Part shown: one piece after another, positions 23,011 to 34,090 of the stretch
How positions within the stretch are numbered: position 1 is the first letter of the stretch
How the letters are laid out: every line of letters starts with the position of its first letter
From: Ochotona curzoniae
Taxonomy: Eukaryota; Chordata; Mammalia; Lagomorpha; Ochotonidae
NCBI RefSeq assembly: GCF_017591425.1
Contig: NW_024466307.1
Coordinates: 8,479,001 to 8,543,000, forward strand
Reading direction: 5' to 3'
Length of the DNA: 64,000 nucleotides
Notes under the pieces: model-generated
The model's database searches: none
Seen by the model: the letters and a program-made list of their open reading frames with translations, nothing else
Told to the model about the DNA's origin: nothing
Position numbers and translations under genes: made by a program

Positions 23011-23594
23011 TGAACAATTAAAAAAAACTGACTCAATGGGCATAGTTCATCCTCAATGCCTGATTTTATCTGTCAAAGACTTGAAGTAGAACTTGAGTTT
23101 AGTTTGACAAATTAAAATATTCCATTTCTTGTACAACTTCAATTAAGGACCAAGTTCCAGCCTGATACACTGCTGTCATTCTTCACTAAATGATAGCTTC
23201 TGCTAACTTGATAAATAATTGGCTGGGTAACAATGACAGTCCCTAGACATGCACAAGCAATGTACTCACAGCTTAACATAGAAACGTTACCATTTTATTA
23301 CGTGTTGAGTCTTCATTTTCAGAATCAACAGAATTTTTGGCTAGGAACAGTTTACCCAGATGTGATAGCTTCAATCATGGTTCTTGGGGAGGCATGGATT
23401 GAGAACTTGTACCCGCTTGCTAGTTCATTTCCTGAAACAGTTTAGGCTGCAGCTGGGTTAGACCCAGCATGATCATAGCTGCTTAAGACCTCATGTTGTG
23501 TAAGGGAAGCAGACAGGCAAGCAGATGCAGATGGAAGAGAGCAAAGCTGAGGGATAGCCTTGCTTGAGCAGACAATCCGCTTGGCTCATAGCTA
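23011..23594. other. Non-coding sequence; possible LTR flank
   Basis: Nothing certain. The second half, from about 23440, is less AT-rich and may be the continuation of the LTR-like fragment that follows. Confidence 0.3.
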
Positions 23595-23745
23595 ATCAAG
23601 TCCCAGGAGAGCTACCTCGGTCCCTGCCAACGACCAAGTCACCTACTCAAGATTCCACCATCTCTCTTCTCTTCAACCAGGGACCAAATCTCAGTGAGAG
23701 CTATGGAAGGGACAAATCATAACACAGAGAAGTTTTCAAGTAGTG
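23595..23745 (-). mobile_element. Possible MaLR-type LTR fragment, minus strand
   Basis: The + strand carries 'aagattccaccatctctcttctc', 'ccagggaccaaatctcagtgagagctatggaagggacaaatcataaca'. That order resembles the reverse complement of the 5' part of MaLR LTRs ('...ggggaccaagtttcaacatgag...ggggacaaac'). The extent upstream is unclear. From memory only; a library search could overturn it. Confidence 0.3.
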
Positions 23746-26079
23746 TTTGATATTTTCAATTGATGACTATTCAGTGATAATACTGCTTCACAAAGAAATA
23801 AAAACAAAAGGAGCAAAATGAAGAGAAATCTTAAATCTTGGTGGATTCGTAAGTTGAATTCAGGTGTTGGTGGAAGCTATAGAAGATGAGTGAGGCGTTC
23901 TGGGGAGGGTGGGCAGGAATATGTGAGAAGTTGCTGTTCCTGAGGCTGATTTTTGGCTCTCTTTCATCTTATGGGTAGCTGCATTGGGATGCTAGGACCC
24001 ATAACTATACTCCTTCAATTCATGAATATAATACATATGTGAATATAAATATGTGTGTTCATACACATGTAAACCTTCAAATGGACATTTATATTTATTT
24101 TATAAATTTTGCTTGTTAGGAAAGTGCTTCATTTACAAACATTTGTTCATCTGATAGACAGAAACAAGGCATAACACATTATGCCAGAAAAAAATTCATT
24201 TCCTCTAATACCATTCATAAAAAAGCAATAAAGATTGTTAGAATTTTAAATTGGAATTGCAGTTTGGAGACTAAACTGAGAACACTCATTGTTTTAATCT
24301 CATTAAGTTGTTTTTAAAAAGTCCCTAATTTAACAGTTAAATAGCCAATAAATTTTAGAACCTCTCTTGGTTCTTTCAGTTCTTTTTTCAACTCATTTTT
24401 TATGTTTGTTTTTGAGATAAAACGCACGGCAATTCTGCAGTATCTTCTTAGATCAGAAAAAGGTATGAGAGATGTTCACGAAATTCAAGGAACATTGTCG
24501 ACCCCAATAAAATGAGAGTGAACCAAATTTGCAATACTGTTTGTCTTCATAAAGATTGTCTGTTATATTAAACTTTACACATTTCAGAAAAGCTACATGT
24601 AATATTAAGTGATTCTAAAAACATGCAGGTTAAAAAAAAAAACCACTTTTCTCTAACAAATCAATGTATTCCAACACATTTACTCAGAGCTGGGGCTTAA
24701 GTATGGTTTGGAGGCTTCATGAAAGAGAGAGAGAGAAGGAAATTAAGGCAAGAGAAGTGGAGGGAAAATTTAAAAAAAAAACGACACTGCCTAGCTTCAA
24801 GCTGCAGAGGGAAATTAATATTCAAAAGGTTAAGGTGTCTGCGAAATGTATGTAATGAGTAACACTCATAGTTTGTTACTGTAGGTTCATTGCCTCTAAT
24901 GTTGAGGACGGCACATGGATAATTTACGATTCCCATTGTCCCCTCTGCAGGGATTAATTCTGAATTATTTATGTACCTATATACGCACAGAACTGAAACA
25001 TTTTAGTTAAAGTCAGCCACTCACTCATAGTCTTGAAATTATGCAGCCCTTGTTGCTAAAAATGATGTTAGCCTCTTGTGATTTAAGTCATAACATTTTG
25101 TTTTCAGTCCCACTGAGAGAGCAGGCACACTAGAGCAGGCGGTGGGAGATGTATTTTTTCCTAGGATAAATCTCAGAATGTATTTTTTAAAAATATGTAA
25201 ATAGATAATGGTAATTTTCTTGAATGAAATTATTGTTGTAGAGAGCTTGTAAATATACCTTCCTTTCCTTCATGATTTGTGATCTTGAATTTGTTCAGGC
25301 TACGACTTGTTTCATAAGAAGTAAGTTACCTTTAAAGTCTACATTCAATCAAGGCAATTCTACCTAAATACTTATTAATCAAAGAATGATATTCCATTTT
25401 GGGAAAATTTTTTCTTGCCCATTCAGATCTCACAGCAAATCATTTCATTTCGTCAACTGAATGCAGTAGAAGTAGTCTTTCCACTTAGAACTCCAGCGAT
25501 CTTCTAAGCTCCTTTGACAATATCAGAGTTAATGACCAAAATACAGACATGACGTAACACTTTGAAAATGGTGATTATGCTGTGGACAAATAATGCATTA
25601 GCTAGCTGCTAGCCTTGTCACAAGTGTATTCTATAACATTAAATATTATAGAATATTAAATGTAAAACTACCATCTGTATTTTTTGTTTATTTTCCTATG
25701 TAAATGCTAGATCTCCATGGATTTAGCAAAATGTCTTTCAGTGAAAAACATATAAAAGTATCCTATATGAAATGATAAGAAAAAAAGAAACAAAAATGGA
25801 GAAAAAAAAAATCTCCAAACAATTGATCCTTGGCGTTTGGAATTCAGATTCAGTCTCTTCTGATCTTAGAATTCGTGTTTCCCAGTAATGAAGGTGCGTC
25901 TCAAGCAGTCGCAATGCCATACGGGGTGTAGGAAATGAAAACGTGCAAGAAATCAGAAATATTCACAAAGTAAAAAATGCCTGTATGGATACATATGTTT
26001 TATATAAATACACACACACACACAGAGTTCTTTAGCTTCCACCCCGCCATACAATCCAACAATTGCTAATAAATTAGGA
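23746..26079. other. AT-rich non-coding stretch, no young repeats
   Basis: A palindromic 9-bp stem lies at 25628-25654, and a (CA)7 run at about 26010-26024. No SINE or L1. The open frames are below 80 codons without domains. Confidence 0.4.
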
Positions 26080-26437
26080 GGAGGGGCGTATTGATGCAGT
26101 GCTTGACTCTCACACAAAGAAGTGTAGTTAGCAAAAAGCTGCAGTGGGTAATGAACAGTGTTTTAACTCGGCAGTTTAACCTCCATGTCTGTCAGCTGTG
26201 ACCTTTTACCAACCCCAATGAGAGTCTGATTTCTCACTTTTGCTACTCACTGCTGGATGAGTGAATGTAGAATTTGACAGCGAGAGGTTTTACATGAAAA
26301 GGAAAGGTACTTAAAAAGCATGTTTTGTGATGATAGGCTACATTTATTCACTGTTCATTACGCTTGGTGCAGCCACAGCGTCGGCGGATTGATTGGGTGT
26401 GAGCTGCTTGTCTGCTGTGGAAGTGAAGAGGCGGTAT

Positions 26438-26498
26438 TGACCTGCATGGGAGCCGAAGTGACCTCTAGATGACCCCCCTTTCACCTGAAATTGACCTT
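26438..26498 (+). promoter_or_regulatory. Array of four nuclear-receptor half-sites
   Basis: TGACCT at 26438-26443, TGACCT at 26459-26464, TGACCC at 26470-26475 and TGACCTTGA starting at 26492. All share one orientation (AGGTCA on the minus strand). The last is the complement of TCAAGGTCA, the extended monomer site used by SF-1/ERR-type orphan receptors. Start-to-start spacings are 21, 11 and 22 bases. Confidence 0.4.
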
Positions 26499-26517
26499 GA
26501 AAATAATCTAGGCTTCA

Positions 26518-26535
26518 CTCCTATTTAAATAGGAG
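26518..26535. promoter_or_regulatory. 18-bp perfect palindrome
   Basis: CTCCTATTTAAATAGGAG reads identically on both strands. Its core has the shape CC-(A/T)10-GG, longer than a canonical SRF CArG box (CC-(A/T)6-GG) and not an exact MEF2 site, so the binding factor is uncertain. Confidence 0.45.
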
Positions 26536-27010
26536 GGAAATTCTTCCAAGAGAAAGTGAAGTATTAGAATTGATGATACATTTCCTTTCCTCCTGTACCT
26601 TTTTTTTTTTCCTTTCACTTTTACAGAGGTAAACGCTTGTAGGGGGTAAGGCAAGAGTCGGCTTTTAGATTTCCAGACCCTGCAGCTGCTCTGCGTGGTG
26701 TTTGTAAGGATTTATGGAGGGGCCCACCCGACTTGGGGCTGCATGATGTAAAATTTTACCATTCATCATGATTGATTAGCGCCCACACCGGTGACAGAGC
26801 CCAAACCTTACCATGACAATTGCTGTTTCAGTTGTTACGGGCCGTAATGGGACACGGGGATGATTTAAAGGAGCACAATAGCTATCTGTAATTACACATG
26901 AATAATCCATGAATTCCACACTCCCATGCTTATGATCAGGCCCTAACAACCAAGGCTTGGGATGCTCATTCTTCCTTCTCTTCGGCACCTCTGCCAAAAG
27001 TTGAAAACTG

Positions 27011-28729
27011 ATGACAATTTAAGCACAACAAGCTTGCTTCTCCCAGGTTCAACATTTTTCCTCTTAAAAAGAACCACACACTTGGTTTGTTGGAACAATC
27101 GTTGACTTTATCTCACATTAGAAAAAGATAGCTGTTCTCATTTCATCATTAGCCTCAAGCAATATATATTAGAATTTTTTGGTACGATCGCTCAGAGAGT
27201 GTGAGGGCAGCAAGAATATCCGCTCTTATTACTAGTATGCAAACATTTTACTTGAAGTCCTTATTCTGAGATTTGTTCAATGTCAAAGATAAGGCTATAT
27301 GGTACAATGGGAATTTAATAGGTTTTACAAAAACTTGAGTAACTTTTGAGACTAACATACTAATCCAGGGATTCCTGTGGTGCTTCAACAAGAAGGTATT
27401 CCCTAGTCGTATGTCAGTATAAAAGATGGAGATTCTTGCTGCCCACTCAACATAGGCATGCCTGCCGTTTATAAGACTCAGAGCACCGTGACATTCACAC
27501 AGCAGCCATTGGCTCCCCAAAGTACTTCCATGCCCAGGTTGTTGTTTGGGGCAGAGACCACCAAGGAAACAGAACAATTTTGTTTGTTTTTTAAAAATTT
27601 CTTTTTCCCCTTGGTACTTCCAGGAAACACAGTTGTAAATCTCCTACTGGGAAAGCTATGCAAAATTTTGCTAAGCTTGCTTCTGCTAGTTCTTTGGATT
27701 TGTGTAAACAACATTCACTCCATATCAAGAGTTCAATTTCCCAACCATTTATGAAGCAATTCTTGGCAGTGTTTCTTGGTCTATCTACCACTAATTCCAA
27801 AGAAGTGTCCCTTCTCCCTGGTTTCTGAACATCTCAGTAGTTCCATCCTTTTCGTCTTGTTTAACTTCCATGCATTTTTCATACTGTTCAAATATTTACA
27901 TGCAGGGCTAAAGGCTTAATAGCAATCCAGTGAGGTATCTAACTGTGGATCAAAATTTTGACAGGCTATTTATTGCATTGACTTGACCTATTTTCTATCT
28001 AAATCTCTACTCCATGACTCTTGTTTCCTTCGATGTTAATCCTACACATAAAATTAACAGGGATATTTGCAGTGAGCACTATTTATCATACACACATGTG
28101 CATGCACACACATGCACACACACAGAAGGATTCTGCTCATCTGCTTGCCTCCCTGTCTCCCCCGCTGGGTGAGATGCTTTACACCTGCGCCTGCTTCCAG
28201 ATTGCACAAGGCGCTGTATGAGCCATCCAAGGAACGCATCATCTTCTGCATTCCTCCAATCCCTGCAAGGGTTCTTTGCAGGTTAGACAACTCCAACCAC
28301 AATGACGTCAATTTAGAACTATGTAATGGTTTTTCAACCCTTGGAACATTTTTTCACTTTCAATTATCCTAATATTGATACTCATTTCGAAAATTCTGCT
28401 AAATGGGCTTTACTGCGTGGAATGGAGCACTTCGCAGCAGTAGTGAAGCACAATCATTAAACTAATATAGAATGAAGTTACAGATAATTTTCCCCAAAAC
28501 ATGTAAATGATTTTACTCAAATTTTATTTCCTATCAACTGTTCACATCTGCCTGTATATCCAACAAAGGGAAAGCAGGGACGTTTTCTTCAACAGCAAAC
28601 TCTTTGCAAAATACCACAAAAATAAAGACTTGTAATTGGTATGACATTAGAAATCCATGTACTTATCTAAACAGTTCCATCTCATCTTTGTTCCTACCTC
28701 TCTATAAAGGAGAAGGCAGTTTTGCCCAA
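27011..28729. other. Non-coding sequence with CA-rich patches
   Basis: Interrupted (CA)n at about 28090-28126. Overlapping open frames of 66-109 codons at 27248-28372 on both strands show no domain. They reflect a less AT-rich stretch (27.4-27.8 and 28.1-28.3 kb). No SINE or L1. Confidence 0.35.
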
Positions 28730-29110
28730 AGGAAGAAATAAAAGAGAATCCTCATTAAAAGGTACATTAATGAAAAAAAGAACAGCTTTATTGGGGTATG
28801 TGCAGAAAGGGATGTTTGAGTAGTGAATGATAATTTACTTTTGAGGTATATTAAAAAGGTTTAATCTTACTGATCATGAGTTAAATTGGATGTTTTAATC
28901 AGTTAGCGAGTGCCAAAAATAATTATGCCAGAGTGCTTAGTCTGCAGAACGGATACACAAAGCATATAAATCCTTTGCTTCCCCAGGGATTTCTCGGAAT
29001 AACACACAACTAAAAGACAAAAGCGATATCAAACTCATATAAATTAACATTGCAAATGATCTGAAAAACACAATAAATAACCTGATCCCATCACTTTGAA
29101 TATGTAGCAA
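28730..29110. promoter_or_regulatory. Weak candidate conserved non-coding element
   Basis: Repeat-free, with 'aatgataatttac', 'taatcttactgatcatgag', 'aaaaataattatgccag' and 'ctttgcttccccaggg' in close order. The texture is that of AT-rich developmental enhancers, but no single motif is decisive. Confidence 0.2.
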
Positions 29111-30179
29111 CAGAGAAGGCTGTCCAACACTAACACATGCATCAATCTCCTGTATCCTTCCTAAACTTTTCTGGTAAACTTTTTTTTTTTTCCATTTACT
29201 TAGTACAGTTCAATTCAAGGTCACTCCTTTCATTGAGGGAGCTGAGCTGGGCGACCAAGTATAGAAATCTGTATTCCTTTTAGAAATGAATGTGAAAAAT
29301 AGAATTATTTTCCTAATGAGCTTTGGTGAGCAAGTGAAAGGATGTAAACACGAAAACTTTTGTGGCTCTTTGAAGTTGTAAACACTCAATGATTTTAGAA
29401 TTAGGATCTGTCAAATTAAAAGTAGCTTTGTAAGATGAAAAACCAGTACAGTGTTTTTAAAACCCATCTTTAAAAAACAATCAGCATTAACAATTCTCAC
29501 AAATATTTTTTTAAAAAAAATGCATCTTCTTCATAAAATATTGTAAAAATATGAACTTAAAAATCTAAATCTGTTTGCCCTCTAAATAATTGTTGGAAGA
29601 ACTGCAGTACATTACAAAGATGAGTTTTAAAAAACTGTGGGAAAATAAAAACTCTTCTAGCTGTTGCATACTAAGATTGGAACTAAATTATTTCAAAAAT
29701 ACTAATAGCAGAAAAGACATAGACCAAGTGGTTTATGTCACGTTGTGAAAAATTCAAATATGCACAATTTTTTGTGTTAACGTTGGTCATTTCCCTTAAA
29801 TCCTAAATGAGATTTAATTGTGACCTATCTTGTATGAACTAACTGTATCTTGATGGTTTTACATGTCACAATGATGTAATTTTAAAACACTCTCCCCCTT
29901 GTTCCTAGCATCACTAATTGACATCTTTTTAAGTATCTTAGGTTACTTTTTGTCAGTGATACAAGTTACTTTTCCACTAGTAAAGAGAATTAAAATTCAG
30001 GTAGCAACAAGAAATTTTGAAAGATACACTTGCCCTTGAATAGTAGAATTACTATGATATAGATAGATAGATAGATAAATATACAGACATACACATATAG
30101 TGATATATATGTGTGTGTGTAGGTATATTCATGTTGGATGTAAAAGTTTCTCATTTCCTGGTGTTGATTATTGAAATCT
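29111..30179. other. AT-rich non-coding sequence
   Basis: A (TAGA)n-like patch followed by TA/TG runs occupies about 30057-30121. Nothing else recognised. Confidence 0.4.
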
Positions 30180-30420
30180 AAAAGAAGAGCAGGCTGAGGT
30201 TAAGTGAATCATCTGTTATACATCCGATGCTTTTCCCATCATGAAACATAATTGGTTTACACTGATTTTGTCCTGGAGTATTTAGGGACAACATTGGGTG
30301 TGTGGGGGGTGCTTTTCTGCAGCTCTGAACAGCTGCTTGATTTGTTAATGAACAAGATTATCAGTAGTCGATTGCTCACAGCTGAAGCACCGCGTGCCCC
30401 TGGTTAGCATGTAAAGAAAG
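30180..30420. promoter_or_regulatory. Weak candidate regulatory element
   Basis: Contains 'gctctgaacagctgcttgatttgttaatgaacaag' around 30321-30355, with an E-box CAGCTG and 'gttaatgaac'. It also has 'cacagctgaagcaccgcg' near 30376. Higher GC content than its flanks and no repeat match. It is followed by a T17 run at 30426-30442. Confidence 0.22.
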
Positions 30421-30442
30421 TGAGGGTTTTTTTTTTTTTTTT

Positions 30443-32576
30443 GTACTTGACACCGATACTGTTGCCTATTAGTTGACTTGGGTAATCTGCTTTCCCTTGC
30501 AGTAACCTAGCTTCTTGCATGCAGAAAAGAACTACTAAGTGCTATTTTTTTTTAACTTTCTGGTTAAATTTACTAGACTCGAGGATGCTTTTTTTACACC
30601 AAAGGAGCAATTATATCCCTGTCACCATGGATTTGTGGTTGTCACCATTTTCTTGAGAAGTCAAGGCGCTCATGAGAGGGAGGGATTTCTAGCCACACAC
30701 AGGTACACAGGTGCAAACACACTTGCAACTTGTTTTCCAGCTATATGTAGGCATTCATGCAGCTCAGTAGACCTTGCAATAAACTTGTATTGACATAAAC
30801 TTTCCTTAGTACCCATAAAAACACAAATCTACGGAGTCTACCTCTAATCAGTCTCATGAGAATGTAGCCAATTGAGTACAACGTTAAACAATGAAAATCA
30901 AGTAAACATCTTGCTCTAAAAACTGGCCTCATGGGCAACAAAGAGCCACACATTGGAGAAAGGAACGCGCACCTGCACTGTGCTTTGCTATCAAGATCGT
31001 ATGTGTATATGTATTATTACTCTGCCCCTGAAGGAAGACAAGTTTCTTGAAATGAGCCTTCCTAAGAGTTTTAGCAAAGGCGTTTTGAGCCAGAATTTGG
31101 AAAGTGTCAGTCTGGACTATCGCTTAGTTTGGTGAGTAGGCAGGTGAAACAGTAAAAAAGCATAATGAGGGAATAAAAATTCTGTCCAGTATGCTTCCTC
31201 TGAGATATGGGCGGCATGGAAAGAACCTGACAGAGGAATTCAAAGAAGAGACCTAGAAAGGAAAGGGGACAGGAGGGACCCTGCCAGAGGACCTAGTAAG
31301 TTCAGACAGCATGGGCATTTTACCTCCTGAGCAACCCCACACTTCTCTCCCACTGACTTCCTTTCATATTTTCTGATGGCAAAAAGATGCGTTACCTACT
31401 ACTCTCTTCTCTTTCTCGTCCCTCGTCAGTCGCATTAAGCTAGTCGCTTCCCTTCCTCAGAATTATTGCTTTAGTCACTTTTTCCTATGCAGTGCATGCC
31501 CTGTGGAGATATCTGTTTAGGTGATCCCTTCTCTCCAGGTTTTCTCAACTCTCATATTATCAATGAGCTCTAAGAATTCCCATGAAAGCTGTACCGTGAG
31601 CTCCTAACACTCCTGATTGTCTTGATCCTGTTCTAGTTCTTTTTTCTAACTTCCACATCATTTATCAACTTTTATCTCACTTCATTCACTTATTTATTAC
31701 ATTTATTGGTAATGTCAGTTTTCTTATATGTCAGATGTCAAATGTCATTTCTTAATTGATTTGTTGATGCATCACAACTTCTTATGCACATGCCAAAATC
31801 TATTCAATGAAAATATGTTCAGGAAATGTAGTTCAGAAAGATATAACTAAGTATCTTGAAAACACACATCTTTGCTTACAGGCATTCATTTTAATCCTAG
31901 ATATTTCAGTTAATCCTTTTTTTTCAGTTTTTCAAGCATTTATTCCATGTTATGACAAAAACAATGGTGTCTAGCTTCAAGGAGTTCATAATCAAGAGGA
32001 GTGTTGGACAGATGTGTACCACAGCACAACAATTACCTGTTCTGTAATTAGACTTATGCAGGGAGAGTATGCACCAGGCAAAATCCTACAAGCTAATTCT
32101 TTGTATCAACTCAACTAGAGAATATTTCTACTTGGGGACATTGGAAGTGCTAAAGCTTAAGCCTGATTTACTACGCTGAAGTTAGGGATATTAACTAAAA
32201 TTGTATATACTCAAAAGTGAGTTGAGTCCAAGCAGCACAGCGATCGATCCCAGGAAGGAGGTCTGAAAGTGAAAGCTCGGAAGGAGAGGCTGGCTGACAT
32301 TTGAATTCTTCCAGTATTACTGACAAGTCTCTATCACCCCAAAAGGAAATCAGTCACTCATGAAGCTCTGGTAATCGATGCTAAGCTTCAGCTTCGTGTC
32401 TGTACTTTACCCTCCAATAGACACGGGAAGGCAAGTTCTTCCAGATATTTGAAAGACAGAAATTATAACTTAGATCTGAAAAAAAAATGAAAAGATAATT
32501 TTTTGAAAAGAGAAACATAAAGTAGTGTCTGGAAGTTCTCCCTGTATTCTGCAAGATGAGGAATAATAGAGAAGAG
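30443..32576. other. Non-coding sequence with possible ancient L2-like remnant
   Basis: About 31910-32060 ('caagcatttattcc', 'gtctagcttcaaggagttcataatc') faintly recalls the 3' region of L2-type LINEs, but decay prevents assignment. The open frames (60-84 codons) at 30539-31135 have no domains. Confidence 0.35.
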
Positions 32577-32743
32577 GACCCTGCACCTGTGTGAGATACC
32601 TGGAAGAAGCTCCTGGCTCCTGGCTTTAGATCCGCTCAGCTCTGGCTGTTACAGCCACTTAAGGAGTGAACCAACAGGCAGAAGGCCTTTCTGTTTGTCC
32701 TCTCTGTAAATATAACTTTCCAATAAAAATAATTTTTTAAAAA
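32577..32743 (+). mobile_element. CSINE, 3' half only
   Basis: Begins abruptly at 'gaccctgcacctgtgtgag', continues with 'aagctcctggctcctggctttagatccgctcagctctgg' and 'aaggagtgaaccaacaggcag', and ends 'ctttccaataaaaataatttttt'. The tRNA-derived head is absent: the element is 5'-truncated at the middle of the body. Confidence 0.85.
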
Positions 32744-33339
32744 GCATAACAATTATGAACTTCAAAGAGGAACACATTTCTAATCTATTTATAACATATA
32801 CTATTTAGAATAGAGTTGAAAAGTCAATGAATTCAAATTAATACGTAAAATTGAAATAGCAAGTAAAGCTTTTTTAAAATAAGTAAGAAAATGAAACAGA
32901 TTCTGGCAAATTGGACAGAAAGTTCAGTGTAGAAATGGGACAAATAATTTAGTTCTGAGAAGTCATTAGTAGGAGGTTTAAAAGCTAACACATAGAACCA
33001 TTGGGAGGTAGATTGAAAACTTCTTTAGACACCAATAGTAATGATGAAAATGTTGGACCTTCCCAGAGAATGACATTTCAAAGATCCTTTCATCCAGTCA
33101 TTTGGAGGCTCACAGTAATTGATCCAGGGAGATACTAACAGGGCTACAACACAGCACTGCAGCACCACCATCTATTATATATTTATGACTATTTATATTT
33201 ATGATATATAATATATATTTATGATATTTATATATTTTATCTTTCTGGTCTACCAAGACATTTAGGCTATGTGCAAGTCGGTTCCAGCAATCTTTATACA
33301 TGATATCTAGGATTTAGCCAAAAGTTTCTTGGCACAACA
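32744..33339. other. AT-rich sequence with TA-rich microsatellite patch
   Basis: A degenerate (TATATTTATGA)-like AT patch covers about 33170-33240. No repeat family is certain. It may be further decayed L1 sequence continuous with the next entry. Confidence 0.35.
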
Positions 33340-34090
33340 AAGACAAAACAACATACCTAAAAACTATGAAGGAAAGAGAAAACAAACACAAATAAATCCT
33401 GTTATAATTAGAGATAAGAGGAAAGAACTTTAAACAACTGTGAAGACATATATTCACAACAACTAGGGTGATGACACTGAAGAAATACTTGAACAGTGAA
33501 CAGTGAATCTTTAATAAGAATAAAATGAAAAATTTAGACCTGGTAAATAAGCTTTCTGAAAGTGGGTACTCCTTAAAAAGAAGTAACAGTACCTTTTGGA
33601 CATAGAAGAAGGTTGTTCAGCAGAATGGAATATATTTAGGTTAATAGATTATATGAAAATTGGTGAACAAAGAGACAGGTAAAGAGGAAATACATGCATG
33701 GAAATTAATTTTAAGTAGTAGTACAAGTAAAAAACTCAGATCAAATACATGCAAACTGAATTTACAGAAGACAAAGAGAGTGAGAAAAAAATTAAAGAAA
33801 TGATGGTTTCAAATGTTTCAAAACTTAGAAAAGATGTCAACTGACAAAGTCAAGAAATTCTGTGAATCTCATTACGAATAATTCAGAGACCATTATATGA
33901 AGGCAGACTACAGTCACACTTCTAAAAAATAAAGACAACTAAAACATATCAGTAAAGAGAACAAATGAGTTACAATCACATGCAAAGTGTCCCTGAATAG
34001 GAAAGTGGTTTTAAGTAGGAAAAAACAGGTACAAAACTACACTGCTGCGTAGTTGTATTGAAATGTTTAAAAACAGCAGAAATATTCAGT
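33340..34090 (+). mobile_element. Old L1 (L1M-type) fragment, ORF1-side region
   Basis: A-rich + strand with words in the order of ancient L1 5'/ORF1 sequence: 'gaaaaaaattaaagaaatgatggtttcaaatgtttcaaaactt', 'ctgacaaagtcaagaaattctgtgaatctc', 'ctacagtcacacttctaaaaaataaagacaa'. These resemble the L1M words '...aaataatggctgaaaatttcccaaa...' and '...atcaaactgctgaaagccaaagacaaa...'. No open frame remains. The family call is from memory and its ends are approximate. Confidence 0.45.

Larger units (their letters stand above)
26080..27010. promoter_or_regulatory. Strong candidate conserved non-coding element (developmental enhancer-like)
   Basis: About 900 bases that stand out from their surroundings: repeat-free apart from one T run at 26600-26612, of higher GC content, and packed with recognisable transcription-factor words. 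Seen directly: nuclear-receptor half-sites at 26438, 26459, 26470 and 26492; an 18-bp perfect palindrome at 26518-26535; a PBX/HOX-type TGATTGAT at 26769-26776; 'gattgattgg' near 26388; and 'ctgtaattac' with 'aataatcc' near 26888-26910. It lies in the middle of a 9.5-kb interval without SINEs. The 73-codon minus frame at 26776-26997 has no domain and I do not regard it as coding. Conservation is inferred, not measured. Confidence 0.5.
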
